Assembly (NCBI GenBank): GCA_022496805.1
Contig: CM040090.1
Span: forward strand, 10,472,001-10,536,000
DNA from: Pohlia nutans
Lineage: Eukaryota; Streptophyta; Bryopsida; Bryales; Mniaceae
Length of the DNA: 64,000 nt
Reading direction: 5' to 3'
Part shown: one piece after another, positions 14,357 to 26,722 of the stretch
Position numbering within the stretch: position 1 is the first letter of the stretch
Layout: each line of letters opens with the position of its first letter
Notes under the pieces: model-generated
Database searches by the model: none
The model's input: the letters and a program-made list of their open reading frames with translations, nothing else
Told to the model about the DNA's origin: nothing
Translations under genes and position numbers: made by a program

Positions 14357-14522
14357 TTAACTCTTTAGCGCGCCAACGGTTTTTTTCCCTAAAACATGAC
14401 AGTGGGAAGTTTTCATCTGTGAACCTCAGAGAATTAAACTTAAATCTTTACGACTTTTCCGGATTTTCCTTTTCCGATGACCGAGTGACCACATTATGGT
14501 CTCCTGGGCACTATAGGGTGAA
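14357..14522. mobile_element. Decayed TTAA-flanked MITE in transposase intron
   Basis: The left end is TTAACTCTTTAGCGCGCC and the right end is GGGCACTATAGGGTGAA, preceded by a block (GACCACATTATGGTC) that also occurs near the left end of the 53872-54682 element. It lies in the intron 13653-14815 of the CACTA transposase gene. Confidence 0.45.
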
Positions 14523-17079
14523 GTAGTTCCAATTCCTAAGTTGTGCAGATTACTTCGTGATACTCACCGCTGCAGTCAACCAACATAAACATACACGTTC
14601 CTATTTGAGTCGTGTCCAGTAGGTACTAAGGATACATTTCACTGCAGTGAATGTATTGTAATGAATAAGGAATATAGGATTTGCAGATATGAAAATTCCG
14701 CCGAATACTGCACTTCATGACTTCGGAAGGAATGTGTAAACGTCTCCTGGTTAACGGCATGGGATTAATCTGATTTTTTTGGCTAACTTACATGTCCTGT
14801 TCGCTGGAATTGCAGCGGAATCCCAATTACCCTTTTCAAAGGACAGAGGAGCCCAGTGAAGTGGACGTTCCAGAAATCGCAGATGAAGCCAATGATATAG
14901 AAGATGAAGAGGAGTTTGTAGACGCTGAAGATATGGAGACCTTCGAAGAAGCTCCTCCAAACGTTGACATAAACTTTGACGACATGGCCGAGAATTACTT
15001 CGCTAGAGTGGACGAGATTCACAGGCAGATAAGCGACGACGATGACGAAGTTATAGACTTCGATGACTTGTCGTCAGAGGAGGATGAAGAAGACCAAACA
15101 CCGCTAGTAGAGCGCCTTCTACGAGAATCTGTGGAGCCATTGTATCCCGGATCAAAACAACCAGGTTACAGTTCAGCGTCATACTGATGTCCTTGTGCAC
15201 ACTTTTCTCAATCAGTCATCACTGCTTGGACGAAATATTAACGTTCTTAAAGCATGACGTGTTGCCTGTGGGCAATAACTGTCCTAAATCATCTTATGAA
15301 ATGAAGTCTATGATAACGAAGCTAGGGTTGTCTCATGAAACGATACACTGCTGTGAGTGCGGGAAAACGTTATACTGGAAAGATAAATCAGAGTTACAGG
15401 AATGTCCAGTGTGCTTAAAATCACGGTTTATACCTGGATCAACCACGGTTCCAGTTAGAGTGTTGCGCTATTTCTCTATTATAAAAAGATTGCGAAGAAT
15501 GTTCTGTTGTCCAGAAATAGCCAAGCATTTGCGTTGGCACAGTGGTAATTATTCAGAGGATAGGAAGATGAGGTCTGTGGTAGACAGTGAACAATGGCAA
15601 TTCATTGAAAACCAATTTCCCAGCTTTTGCATGCATGAGAGGAACATTAGGATGGGGCTTGCACTAGATGGTGTAAATCCACATAGCTTGCAATCTTCAA
15701 GGCATTCGGTTTGGCCAGTAATGATAGTACTATACAACCTTCCCCCATATCTTTTGACTAAAAGATTTTTTATTAGTCTAAGTATGATAATACCTGGGCC
15801 ATCCTCTCCATCAGAAGACACGATTGACGTATATCTACAGCCACTTGTACATGAGCTTAAGAAGCTCTGGAAAGGCGTCCCAGCCGTTGATATGTCTGAA
15901 CCAGAAGGTCCGAATCGAAGCTTCAAATTGCGAGGAATGCTAATTTGGACAATACATGATTACCCTGCGTATACTTTGATTTCTGGTCAAGCTGGGAAAG
16001 GTTATGCTGGTTGTCCTATTTGTGGAGAGGGAACATTTGCCGAATACTCACGACAGGCACGCAAGACTGTGTTCCTTAGACATCGTAGGTGGTTGAGGCA
16101 AAATCACAGGTGGAGGGCTGCTCGTGCCGCATTTAATGGACATCCTAACCACGAGGCAGCCCCTTCTAGACAATCTGGATTGACAGTGAGACAACGTGGA
16201 GCATGGAGAGAGTCTTTTTTGCAGCTTGGCGGAAGACCGAATTCGAAGCATGATCCAATGAAGAAAACAGGTGTCAAGAGAGTTAGCATTTTGTTCCAAC
16301 TTCCTTATTGGGAGGTAATTTTTTATTCCACCCTTCACATTAGATAAATGATTCTAGTAAGTCATCCTTGAAGAATAAATATATAAAAAATGTACACAAG
16401 TTCAGTACAATGTAATCAATGCATTAGGTATTAAGAAAATATGTTTTGGAAGTGTAAGTCATGTTTGATGGGTGCGAGGATGGGTGTTTGATGGTTCAAT
16501 GTAGGTAGTGGCAATAGTACAATCCGTAACATGCGTAGTTCTAGGTGTGTTTTGAAGCTTTCATTGCCTTGTTCTCCAAAAATTGGTCACGTTATCATTG
16601 AAAAATGAAAAGATCGAAAATGTTCGAAACATTTCAAGTGAATGTCAACATTTCTGATGCGTAGCTTTTTAGTTTGCCAATCTTGTAACTAGGAAAATAG
16701 ATATATGAATCTTTTAGCTCTTGCGGTACATCTATACAAGCATTGGAGTAATGAAAATATTTCAAAATAATAAAAATACGTACGAATGAAAGACACCTAC
16801 TGTGCGGTATTTCTTGCTTTAGAATGTTTGTAAGATTTGTTTTTCTTGGATGGAACATGAATAGCTCGTCCTGTTCTAGTATTGTTTGCAATCTACTCTT
16901 CATCAATGTAATAAGTGTATTAATTTTTATTTTAACGTATAAATATTTTCTGTAATTGTACATGGAGAAGTGAGTGTCACTTATGAAATTCACAATAATT
17001 TTGTCAAATTGTATTCTTGATATGAACGGATGCGAGGAAGAGGTGTTGAAATAAACCAGAAGAAATGTGAACTGGTTGT

Positions 17080-18520
17080 CATTTGCTGTGGGAAGATTTC
17101 ATTGGAGAGTGCTTCAACACAGTGGGAGTGAACTGAGAAGTTACGTAGAGTGAACTGTGAAGTTAGAGTAGTCATGAACAGTCCCAATGTTCACCAAGGC
17201 CATTGATGACTGTAATCACTAGTAATGTCGACAATATAATAGAATTTTTATTAACTGTTGGAGTCACACACACCCCAAAATATAAGTTATTTGTGTTCAT
17301 AAAACAGTTGAAACACATACTATAAATTGCCAAACAAACTGTCCAATTTACAAAAATTTCATGAACACTTGTTTCACGAACCCGTCGATGTCTAAACATG
17401 CCGTGGCGGCCAGTAGAAAACAATGTAAGTTTTTTTTAATCTGGAATGGATCTACAGCTTTTAGGAGTTTGAGTACAACAACTAATGTAATAGTTAGTTC
17501 AATGCGGTTCTCGTGACCTATTAAGATCCATACTTAGAGAGTATTTTTGGAAAAATATTTCAGTTACAGAACAATGTATATACTATCCACAGTGGAATTG
17601 TAGTGGTTAAGTAATGCATACATTTATACAATTTAGTATAAATTGCTATACGCCTAATCTCAACATAGAATAATTTGTAGAAACATGAGTATGAAAATAT
17701 TGCGTTCTCCAGAAACATTGTGGACAGTAAAACATAAAAATATGTTCTACGTAGGACCACAAGTTCACTGTTACGTCTGTCAATTGCTGTGGGCAAGTGA
17801 GATTCAAGTGTTCTTGATCACAGTGGGGGTCAACTATGAAGGAATGTAGCTTTTATGTTTGAACTTTCTGTAGTTCTGAACAGTCCCAGTGTTAGCGCAG
17901 GCCATTGCTGCATGTATGCACTACTATTTAAGAGAATTTAACCCAAATTGTATTTACTATTGAAGTGACATACCGCCCAAAATGTCAGTATGTAGTGTTC
18001 AATATACAATTCAAACAAATAGTAAGAACTTCCAATCGAAAATTTTGATGTTAGAAAGATTTAATGAACACTAGCTAGATTCTTGAACCCATGAACCTCT
18101 GAACATGCCGTGGGGGGCCGGTAGAATACACTGTATTTCGGTTGTATTTGAAATGGATGAACACCTTCAAGGAGTTAGAGTTCAGAACAGAAGTTAAAAT
18201 TTAAATCATTGCGGTTCTAGTGAGCTATTACAATCATTATTTACAGTGTCTTGTTGGAAAAATGCCAATTACATGACAATGTACATACTATCTCCAAGGG
18301 ACGTTTAGAGGTGAAGCTGTGCTAACTTTTAAAGAGTTGAATAGTTATAATAGTACGTTGAATTTCAACATAGAGGAATTTCAAGAAACATCACTATGAA
18401 TCTTTTGTGTTACACAAAAACGCCGTGGACGGTGATAGCTTACAATCTGTTGTAGGTAGGACCACAAGTACAGTGTAGAATTGACAATATTCGTGGGCAG
18501 TTGAAGTGCTTAATCACAGT
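17080..18520 (+). repeat. Degenerate tandem duplication (about 720-bp unit) in intron
   Basis: Blocks recur in the same order about 700-730 bp apart. Examples are CATTGCTG…CACAGTGGG…CAACTATGA, GAACAGTCCCA, GTGACATACCGCCCAAAAT against GTCACACACACCCCAAAAT, and CATGCCGTGG.GGCC.GTAGAA. First unit about 17080-17790, second about 17790-18520. Related sequence occurs in the interior of the TTAA element 53872-54682 (around 54120-54560), so the duplicated unit probably derives from that repeat family. Confidence 0.7.
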
Positions 18521-19322
18521 GTGGGTGAACTATGAGTTAGGTAGAATTCAGTTATGAAGTTTGATGGAGCAGTCTTGTACAGTCCCAGCACAGAACAAGA
18601 GTAGCCTAAAATGTTGAATATGAAAATGCTGTGGTGATGAAGTTCTGTGCCTATTTGAACAGAAACTTCCTACTAGGCACACCCTCGATGCAATGCATTG
18701 TGAGAAAAATATCTGCGAGAATTTGCTTCGGACTTTGTTTGGCGAGACTGATGATGCAAAATCAAGGGAGGACATGCGTGTTCGGGGCATTCGAAACCAT
18801 CTGCACTTACAGCAGAATCCAGATGGACAGACATTTTTCAAGCCCGACGCTCCCTACGTATTGACAAAGCAGCAGCGACAGGAGTTTCTAAATACATTGC
18901 GAGAATTAAAATTTCCATCAAATTACGTCGGTCCCTTGAGACAGAGGATTCAAGATGGCAAACTCAGAGGTTTGAAAACTCATGATTTTCGCATACTGTT
19001 ACAACAAGTAATTCTTGTGTGCTTGAGAAACATAGATAATCCCGCAGTTGTTGGAGCAGTAATGCGCATTAGTAGATTGTTTCGCAAAATTTGTGCAAAA
19101 GTGGTAGATATAAATGACAAGGTGGGAATGCTAGAAGATGTCGCGGAAACCATATGCTCTTTAGAGAAAGAGCTACCACCATCAATCTTTGTGATCATGA
19201 TGCATCTACCAATACACTTGGTTGAAGAGCTATTCATATGTGGCCCAGTGCATAGTCGTTGGATGTACCCATTCGAAAGGTACATGAAGGGCTTGAAAGG
19301 TTTTGTAAAAAATAAAGCTAAA

Positions 19323-19670
19323 AACACACAATTCGCTATTTACGCACTTGGCTATATAATCATGCACTTCGTCCCCGAGCGCATGATTTTATTTGTCTAA
19401 CTTTTATTTTTTTAAATCCAACGATTATTGTCTTTCTTCAATCCCTTACATTGTAAACAAATAATTATTTTAATAAATTTTTATTCTCATCTTTATCTTT
19501 TCTTTTATCTTTTCTTTTTTATCTTGATTTCTTTCTCGTCTTCTTTCTTGTCTTCTTTCTTGTCTTCTTTTTGTCTTTCTTCTTGTCTTCCTTTTTGTCT
19601 TCGTTGTCTTTTTTTTCTTCTACTTTTTCTTCAGTTGTGGCTGCTGAACCTTAAACAATGGGAGCAAACG

Positions 19671-19701
<31 letters not shown>

Positions 19702-19860
19702 GTTTTTTGGGTTGGCCGTGGGGTGCTGCTGAACCCTGAATGGCAGCCGCCAAAAAAATTAAAAAATTAAAAAAAATAAAAAATAAAATAAAATAAAATA
19801 ATTTTTTTTGCCCTTTTTCTTGGCTGTGGGGTGCTGCTGAACCCTGAATGGCAGCTGCCC

Positions 19861-19891
<31 letters not shown>

Positions 19892-20852
19892 TTTTTTTTT
19901 TGACTTTTTTGACTTTTTCTTAAAATTACTATTTTTAGTCGCTGGGGTGCGCGGCCGCGCACCCACAGACTCTTCTTCCTCTTCTTCTCCTTCCCCTCTC
20001 CTCATATATATATAGGGGAGAGGTGAGGGGAGGGAGAAGGAGTTGAAGAATGAATGAGAGAGACCCTTTCCTCTCCCCTATATATATGAGGAGAGGGGAG
20101 GGATGGAGAGGGAGGGAGTGAGTGAAGAGGATAAAAGAGGCTTAGGGTGCGCGGCCGCGCACCCTCAGCCGTCAGTAGTCTAAAAATAGAAAGTTTTTTT
20201 TTTTTTTTTTTTTTTCCGGCCTTTTAGGGTTTAGCCGGCGGCGGCTGAACCCTAAATTTTTTTAGGGTTCATGAGCCCTAAACAAGATAGAAGACAAAAA
20301 CCAAAAGAGAAAAATATATATATATATTTATTTATTTTTTATTTTTTATTTTTTATTTTTTATTTTTTGGTTTTTTTTTCCTCCACCGCCATTTAGGTTC
20401 AGCCGCCGCTGGGTGAACCCAGATTTTTAAAAATTTAAAATTTCTATTTTTAGGGTTCATGAGCCCTAAGCAAAAAAGAAGACGAAAACCAAAAAAAAAA
20501 AAAAAAAAATGGTTTTTTTTCCTCGGTGCGGGTGTAGGGTTTGCGGCTGCCACAAGAGGTATGAAGAAAAAAATAGAAAAAGAAGAAGAAGACAAGAAGG
20601 AAGACAAGAAGGAAAAGAAAAAGAAGACAAGAAAGAAGACAAGATAAAAGAAACAAGATAAAGAAAAGATAAAAGAAAAGATAAAGATAAGAATAATAAA
20701 TAAATAAAAGAATTGTTTGTTTACAATGTAAGTGATTTGTAGAAAGACAAAATCGCTGTTTTTTAGAGAGCTTTTTACACAAATTTTTTAAGCACGATTT
20801 GCTCGTGAAATGAACGCACTTGGCCAAGTGCATAAATAGCGAATTGCGTGTT
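19323..20852. mobile_element. Foldback element 2, inserted in CACTA transposase exon
   Basis: It begins AACACACAATTCGCTATTTA and ends with the inverse TAAATAGCGAATTGCGTGTT. Removing it rejoins the coding codons for KNKA-KPEGSM without a frame change once one TAAA copy is dropped (19319-19322 and 20853-20856). The body is a long imperfect hairpin with T/A homopolymer runs, a central CCTCATATATATATAGGGG palindrome and GGTGCGCGGCCGCGCACCC. The right arm carries extra GGGTTCATGAGCCCTAA-type segments not seen in copy 1. Confidence 0.88.
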
Positions 20853-21091
20853 TAAACCTGAAGGGAGTATGGCAAACGGGTACTTGAGGGAAGAGTCAAT
20901 TGGCTTTCTCAATGAATATCTCTCAGAGTATACTCCGACAACGAAGCGTGCATGGGATGACAAAGAGGAACCGGCCATGTATGACGAGATATTGGAGGGA
21001 GCGAAAGGGACCGAGTAATGACACCAGAATTTATGAATTTGGTGCATGGATTTGTGTTAGAGAACACAGAGCACATGGAAGTTTATAGAAG

Positions 21092-22073
21092 GTACGATTT
21101 TACTATCTACAGTACATTGAGTATTGGGATTTGCACAAAACATACGTTTTAAGCAGTGTGAAGAATTAAAGAGATGTATGTAATGGAACAGTGTTTACAT
21201 AGGAGAGTAGAATAGAAGGCAATAAGAGTTTGTCAGAAGTGCAGTTGAAAAGCATGTTTAGTCCAGATGAAAATGTCATCTTGAATTTCAATGAAGAGAC
21301 ATGCAGTTTGGCCATGAAGGGCATCATCTTCTAGAAATCGGTCAAGATGATTAAGGCAGTACTGGTTACCAGAAGCCAAAAGCCAACGAGTGTTATGGCC
21401 ACGGACAGAACAGAATGTTTCACCCTGAAGTAACAGATCGATCATTTCATGGTATTAGCCCTTTTGTACGGGCTATCCAAAATAGAGAGAACATGTTGAT
21501 TGTAAATCAAAAAATAATTTCAAGCAGGGAATGAAGTATACTTCCCAACCCAGTTTGATTCATGTCAATCCGAGTTATACTCCAGCGGAGATAAATTTTC
21601 AAAGAGAAACACTTTGGCACTGTGTATTGTTTAAAAACTTAATAGTTCTGGAAAGTAATGATGTTTTTTCCACTCAGGAATTTGTTGTTTCAAATTTTAG
21701 AATATCATGTTTAGTTGTAAAGACGCATAAAAAATGTATAATTTTAGATACGAAATTAGTAATTCAAATAAATATTTGAAGTTAAATGCTTCTATAGTCA
21801 TTCTGAGAAGATTAAAGGCTAGTATTGTAGAGTTTAGTATATGGATTATTACTAAACATGAAGCTCCTCATTCTCTGTTTTGGCATAGACTTCATGGAAG
21901 GTGAGGATTTTTTTTTGTTAAAACGCATGCGTATGTTTTGTCTGTTCCCACTCCGTCGTTTAGCAGTTAATGAAGTTGCAATGCTGTTCATTCTGGATGT
22001 AGTGGAATACCAGGGACAACAATATGAGAGACTACTTGTACATGGATTTAGTGTCATGATTGTTGTATTACAG
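21092..22073 (+). other. Intron of the CACTA transposase gene
   Basis: Donor AGAAG/GTACG and acceptor TTACAG/GAGG keep the Arg-Arg-Tyr-Glu reading frame across the junction. No gene is seen inside. Confidence 0.6.
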
Positions 22074-24221
22074 GAGGTACGAGGAGGCTGTAACAGAACG
22101 GGAGCATCAAAGAGAAGAATACCGACGAGCACAACGGCGAGGCGGAAGAAGGACGCGGTTTGCGTTTCCCACGGAGCTCAGTGCAGTACCAGTGTTTGCA
22201 ACTTGGGTTCAGGAGGAGGTAAGACATGAGCAGCGAGCCGGTGTTGCAGTGGATCCACGGGTTGTGGACACGGCGAGAGGGCCATTGGATGTAGCTGCAG
22301 CATACAAATCGATGTATGCTTATGGGAATCATTATCGAGTTTTAAGCTCTGAGATTCCCTTTAAAACACGTGACAGTGGAGTTGCCGCAACGTATAGACA
22401 AGTGTGCCGAAATAGTATTCATGATAGTAACCTTGTTACGGCAGACGTGGAATATGTAGGGCACATTGAGGAAATTCTTGAACTAAACTACAGACGGCAT
22501 TGCTTAGTAGTGTTAGTGTGTGATTTTGTGAAGGCAAATTACAGGGGTGAAAATGCAACAATAAAAAAAGACAAATGGGGCTTTACATTAGCAAACTACG
22601 AACAAAGATACGGTAGAGTTTGTAAAGACAGTTTTGCATTTCCAATGCACCGTGAACAAGTGTTTTATTCCAACGCTAGAGAGTGTCCTGGTTGGAGAGT
22701 GGTGTTGAGAAAAGAGGTTAGAGGAAAGCGTGTAATACCAAACAACAACAACGAAGAAGAAACAGAATTATTCCAGATGGGTGGAGATGAGGACTTTGAG
22801 GGCTTACGGCCCAATCGGGAGGTTGGAGAGCAGGAGCTTGCTGCAGCCACCATAGGAGAGGATGTGTTTATACAACCGGCCATAACAGGACATAGAGGAA
22901 GAGGAGGGAGACGCGGTGGTCGTGGTACTAACCGAGGAGGCACAAGGGGCAGGCGTGGCGGGCAAAGCGGACGTGGCGGTCCTGGGCGAAGAGAAGCAGA
23001 AGAGGCAGAAGCGAGTTCAGCCAGTGAGGAAGATGATGCAACAGAAGAAGAACGCTTGTACAGAGGAGAGTTTGACAATGAAGGACCAGATCATACAGGA
23101 AGAGCAACAGCAGACGAATCTGTTAGGACGAGAAGAGTGCGGCAAAGAGTTGCAGTTCATGAAAACCCTCACAGTGACACCAGTACCAGCTCGGAAGAAG
23201 AATGTAGTTACGAGGAAAACTTGACCTCAGAATCTTCATCAACGAATTCAGAGGAGAGCGAATATGAGCAGGTGAGTTGTGCATATTACATGTTTTTCAG
23301 TCACAGTAGTAGTAAATCGGGGTCTGGTTATTGTAGTGTGAATGTCGTAGTCATTGAAGTCACAACCTCTTAGTAATATACTACTGGAATGAAACTATGT
23401 AGATTTAAATATGTTTGATAACAAGAAAGTTATAATAATTGTCCAAACTATGTGGGTGTTCAAGAATTCCCAAGGGAGAGGAATCACTGTGAGGACAAGA
23501 TACGTATTTTGCATCAAGCGTATACAATGTGACAGCATATGCAGACCTCGAGTTCGCAATAACAAGAAGGGGAGCACTGTCGCGGCTACCAGAACTTAAT
23601 GTGCACTAACGCAGCGCAATGTTGATATGAAATTTTCGAAGACATATGTAGGATTTCAATTCTGCAGATAGTCTCTTCCATAAAAACGCTTGGATATAAC
23701 GAAGCTGGGCACTAAAACACAATTGTGGGGTTCATGAAGGATGAAAACTGAGTTGTGGAAGGTGAAAAATCATCAATGCCATTTGAGGCCAGGGGAATGA
23801 TTGATGCCAACCGTCGCCATCGTCAATCATGCACAAGAAATGGAAAGTTATTGCATGAAGAGTATGGATCCAGTGGGGAGGCAAGTTACCCCAAACCCTT
23901 TCAATTCTTGATCCGTTATATAGTTTTGAGGTTAAGTATGGTATTTCTTTGCTGAACAAATTTGTTTTTTATTCACCCTTTTGTGCACCATTTATTAGCA
24001 AAGGCAGTGGGAGCATGAATACTATAACGTGAAGTGAGTAGTAAATGGTCAGAGTCCTCCACTATAAGCTGTGTAATATATCATGTACAACATATATTGA
24101 AGAGTATTGAATTTCAAGCTACAAATGCATGAACTAATATCAACGTACATGAACATGAATATGTGGGTAGTGAGGATGTCAGCTGTACATGAGTGCATGG
24201 TGTTTTTTTACCCCCAATAAA

Positions 24222-24245
24222 ATATATATATATATATATATATAA
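24222..24245. repeat. (TA)n microsatellite
   Basis: Twelve consecutive AT dinucleotides. Confidence 0.9.
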
Positions 24246-25138
24246 TCGAAACGGGCAGTGCTAGGAAAAAAATATGTTAATGAATGACATAACCTGAATT
24301 ATACAAGTTTATGCAGGAACAGTGAATGGAATGGGTATGACAACTTCACGAATTCTGAATTCCCCGGATACAAGGGTTAGAAGAGTACGGTAAGATGAAA
24401 ACGCTTTTTTCCCCCAGTTCCTTTATAGTTAGAAAGAAACAACGGTACTGTGCTCCGGTAGTTCCCTTCGAATCGCGTCTACAGATGTGATGTGCAGGCC
24501 ATTTGTTTAATACTTTGACTGAAATTGAGTTTGTTGTTAATTTTGAGAAGAGGGCAATTTTCAGGAGGAGCGGCTGTTGCAGTTCAATGAGAGAAAATGA
24601 AGTGGGTGGGACACTGTCAATGTCGTCTTCTTCGTAGAACACATGCAGTATTCTTAAAAGCCTGTGAGGAGAGTGTTAGAGTTCTAACTCAATCGGTACA
24701 TATTATCAATACCCGGGAGTTAGTTTAACATGTATTTCTTAATTTTTATGTGCATATTACTTGTTTTTCATGCTTTCCTCAAGTGGTGCGCCCTGTTAAA
24801 TTGAAGTCCTTTCAAGATGGAGTCCAGGTTAATGGAAAATTTATGCAATGAATTATTGAATATATGTAATTCATACTACGACGCTTGTATGCGTAAAATA
24901 ATAGAAGGAAAGTTACCACAACAGTGAAAGACAACAGTATTTGAACAATAACAGTAGAAATTACATGATGGGAGAGGTCACACTACGTTCCCAAACCTCT
25001 ACTAAAATCTGTAGGAGTGACAGCTGGGATTGACACATGTCATCTTCATTGATACACTTACTGTGATATAATATGGTAAAATATAAGAGAAGCAGTTACA
25101 CGTGCGTTTGTAGCACTTCCCAGAAGGTAAAAAAACTC

Positions 25139-25400
25139 ACGAAATCCACCGAAGTATGCGGGTCCACGTTGGAAAGTGACAGCGTAATTGTCGAAAAATT
25201 GACAAACCCAAAAAATTTAACCTGTCCTACAAGATTCCCCTGAAATCCAGCAAATTTCGGTGGTCCGCGCTGGAAAGTGACAGCGGAATTGACGAAAATT
25301 TGACAAACAGTGAGAATTTAACCTCTCTTACAAGATTCCCCTGAAATCCAGCTGATTCCGCTAGTCCACGTTGGAAAGTGAAGGAAAATTTGACAAACAA
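25139..25400 (+). repeat. CACTA right subterminal tandem repeats
   Basis: About two and a half copies of a unit near 118 bp. Each contains GGTCC(A/G)CG(T/C)TGGAAAGTGA, a TTGACAAAC motif and ACAAGATTCCCCTGAAATCC. The position next to the right terminus fits subterminal protein-binding repeats. Confidence 0.75.
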
Positions 25401-25520
25401 TTGACAAAACGTCAGAATTCTTGCTCTGTGACAAGACTCTCGATGGAAAATGGTCAGTTCGTCATCTTGGACATTTCTGTGTCATCTTTCTGTCATCTGG
25501 ACACCCATTTCCTTGTAGTG

Positions 25521-25790
25521 AAAGAAGACAAGAAGAAAGACAAGAGGGAGACAAGAAAGAAGACAAGAAAGAAATCAAGATAAAAAAGAAAAGATAAAAG
25601 AAAAGGTAAAAGAAAAGATAAAGATGAGAATAAAAATTTATTAAAATAACTATTTGTTTACAATGTGGAGGATTGAAGAAAGACAACATTGATGTTTTTT
25701 AGAGAACTATTCAACCAACCTTTTAAAAAGTCAAATATGCTTATGAAATGAGCGCACTTGGCCAAGTGCATAAATAGCGAATTGCGTGTT
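25521..25790. mobile_element. Foldback element 1, distal right arm
   Basis: Continues the GAAGACAAGAA-rich right arm after the CACTA insertion and closes with TAAATAGCGAATTGCGTGTT, the inverse of the terminus at 1704. Together with 1704-2792 it forms one element. Confidence 0.8.
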
Positions 25791-25974
25791 CCATTGCTAT
25801 TCCAATAGGTCGTTGAGTTTATTCAAGAGCAGTAAGTTGTGCTCAAAGAAATTATTATTAAGATAATTATGTGGGTAACCGATATAATAATTTCATGGTT
25901 TCTACTTCCTAGTGTATCATAATATATCATTTGTCACTGGTAGTGCGGAGAGCACCAGAGCCCTAATGTGTCAT

Positions 25975-25995
25975 TTAACCCCTAATTTCCTAACC
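25975..25995 (+). mobile_element. Orphan TTAACCCCTAA end
   Basis: TTAACCCCTAATTTCC fits the family's left end. I did not find a convincing right partner. Confidence 0.35.
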
Positions 25996-26722
25996 GAAAC
26001 TTTGCGGGTGGCTAATTTTAAATTTTGAAATATAGAATCAAATGTGAGCTATATTTACATTCAAAGTTTGATCATAAATTGGTAAGACTATTATCAAAAT
26101 GGGAGTTTTGATACTCAAAATCTGCAACATAAAATCATTTCAACATTCTAAAGTTATATTTTTTGAATAATACATACATAAATCTAGAAGTCAATTCACT
26201 TATTTTTCATTCAATCATTGCTACATAATTTTCAAATTGGTTTGAAAGTTAGTTTTTTAAACAAAATGCTCAAAGTGCACAAATGTGCACCAGTTACAAT
26301 GTAGTTGGTGCACCAAGAGGAGTTAGTGGACCATACCATGAAAATGCCCTACAATTGTTTACAACATTGCAAGGGAATATTATCTCTCCGCAATATGTCA
26401 TGGGCTGCTAAGGCATTGTATGAATCTACTCATGATTAGCAAGTTCGTACAATTTAAACAATTATTTTTGGAGCTTGTATAAATAAAATTGATTTTGCAA
26501 CTAGTCATTAAAAGTTAAATCATTTAGAACACTTGGGCCAACAACAAGAGCCCATATCAGTGTATATCTAATGTGTTATGATGTTGCCGTCGTGATATCT
26601 TTGACGACATGGTAGTAGTTCATTTAGCCTTACTAGTTTAGTATGCTATAGAAGGAAAAGGTACAATACACTAATATACACGCCTAGAGTAGTTTCCAAA
26701 TCTCACGTGATGATACACTCTT

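Larger units (their letters stand above)
13470..23271 (+). pseudogene. TNPD-like CACTA transposase, interrupted and frameshifted
   Basis: Catalytic transposase of the CACTA element. In-phase exons are 13470-13652, 14816-16314, 18663-19322 continued at 20857-21091, and 22074-23271; the last exon is unclear. Order of parts: a Transpos_assoc-like segment with CGCERCHG and a downstream HH pair; an acidic linker; then the Transposase_21-type core with LYPGSK, LPVGNNCPKSSYEMK, CCECGKTLYWKD, CPVC and LDAMHCEKN. A DUF4218-like block follows (LPIHLVEELFICGPVHSRWM), then a DUF4216-like block (VKANYRGE…, residues encoded about 22540-22740). An Arg/Gly-rich RGG stretch (about 22890-22995) and an acidic Ser-rich tail end the protein. 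Breaks: a one-base-deletion-like shift near 15168, the foldback insertion after 19322, and a second similar shift near 21012. Intron 16315-18662 is unusually long and tandemly duplicated. Confidence 0.85.
2793..25520. mobile_element. 22.7-kb CACTA (En/Spm) transposon
   Basis: The ends are CACTACAAGGAA (2793) and TTCCTTGTAGTG (ending 25520), with AAA on each side (2790-2792 and 25521-25523), the 3-bp duplication diagnostic of CACTA. Removing the element restores the A-rich sequence seen in the other foldback copy. Subterminal zones carry many scattered TTGACA/TGTCAATT motifs in both orientations, the usual arrangement for TNPA binding. It encodes a TNPA-like gene (minus strand) and a TNPD-like transposase gene (plus strand). 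It is interrupted by a foldback element at 19323-20852 and contains at least three apparent coding frameshifts, so it looks like a recently degraded autonomous copy. The stretches 3100-5440 and 23300-25130 are UTR-like and subterminal DNA without a gene I can recognise. Confidence 0.92.

Noticed and set aside
15158..15180. Seven-base micro-intron GTTACAG that would repair the reading frame
   Set aside because: Far below any spliceosomal intron length; a one-base indel is simpler.
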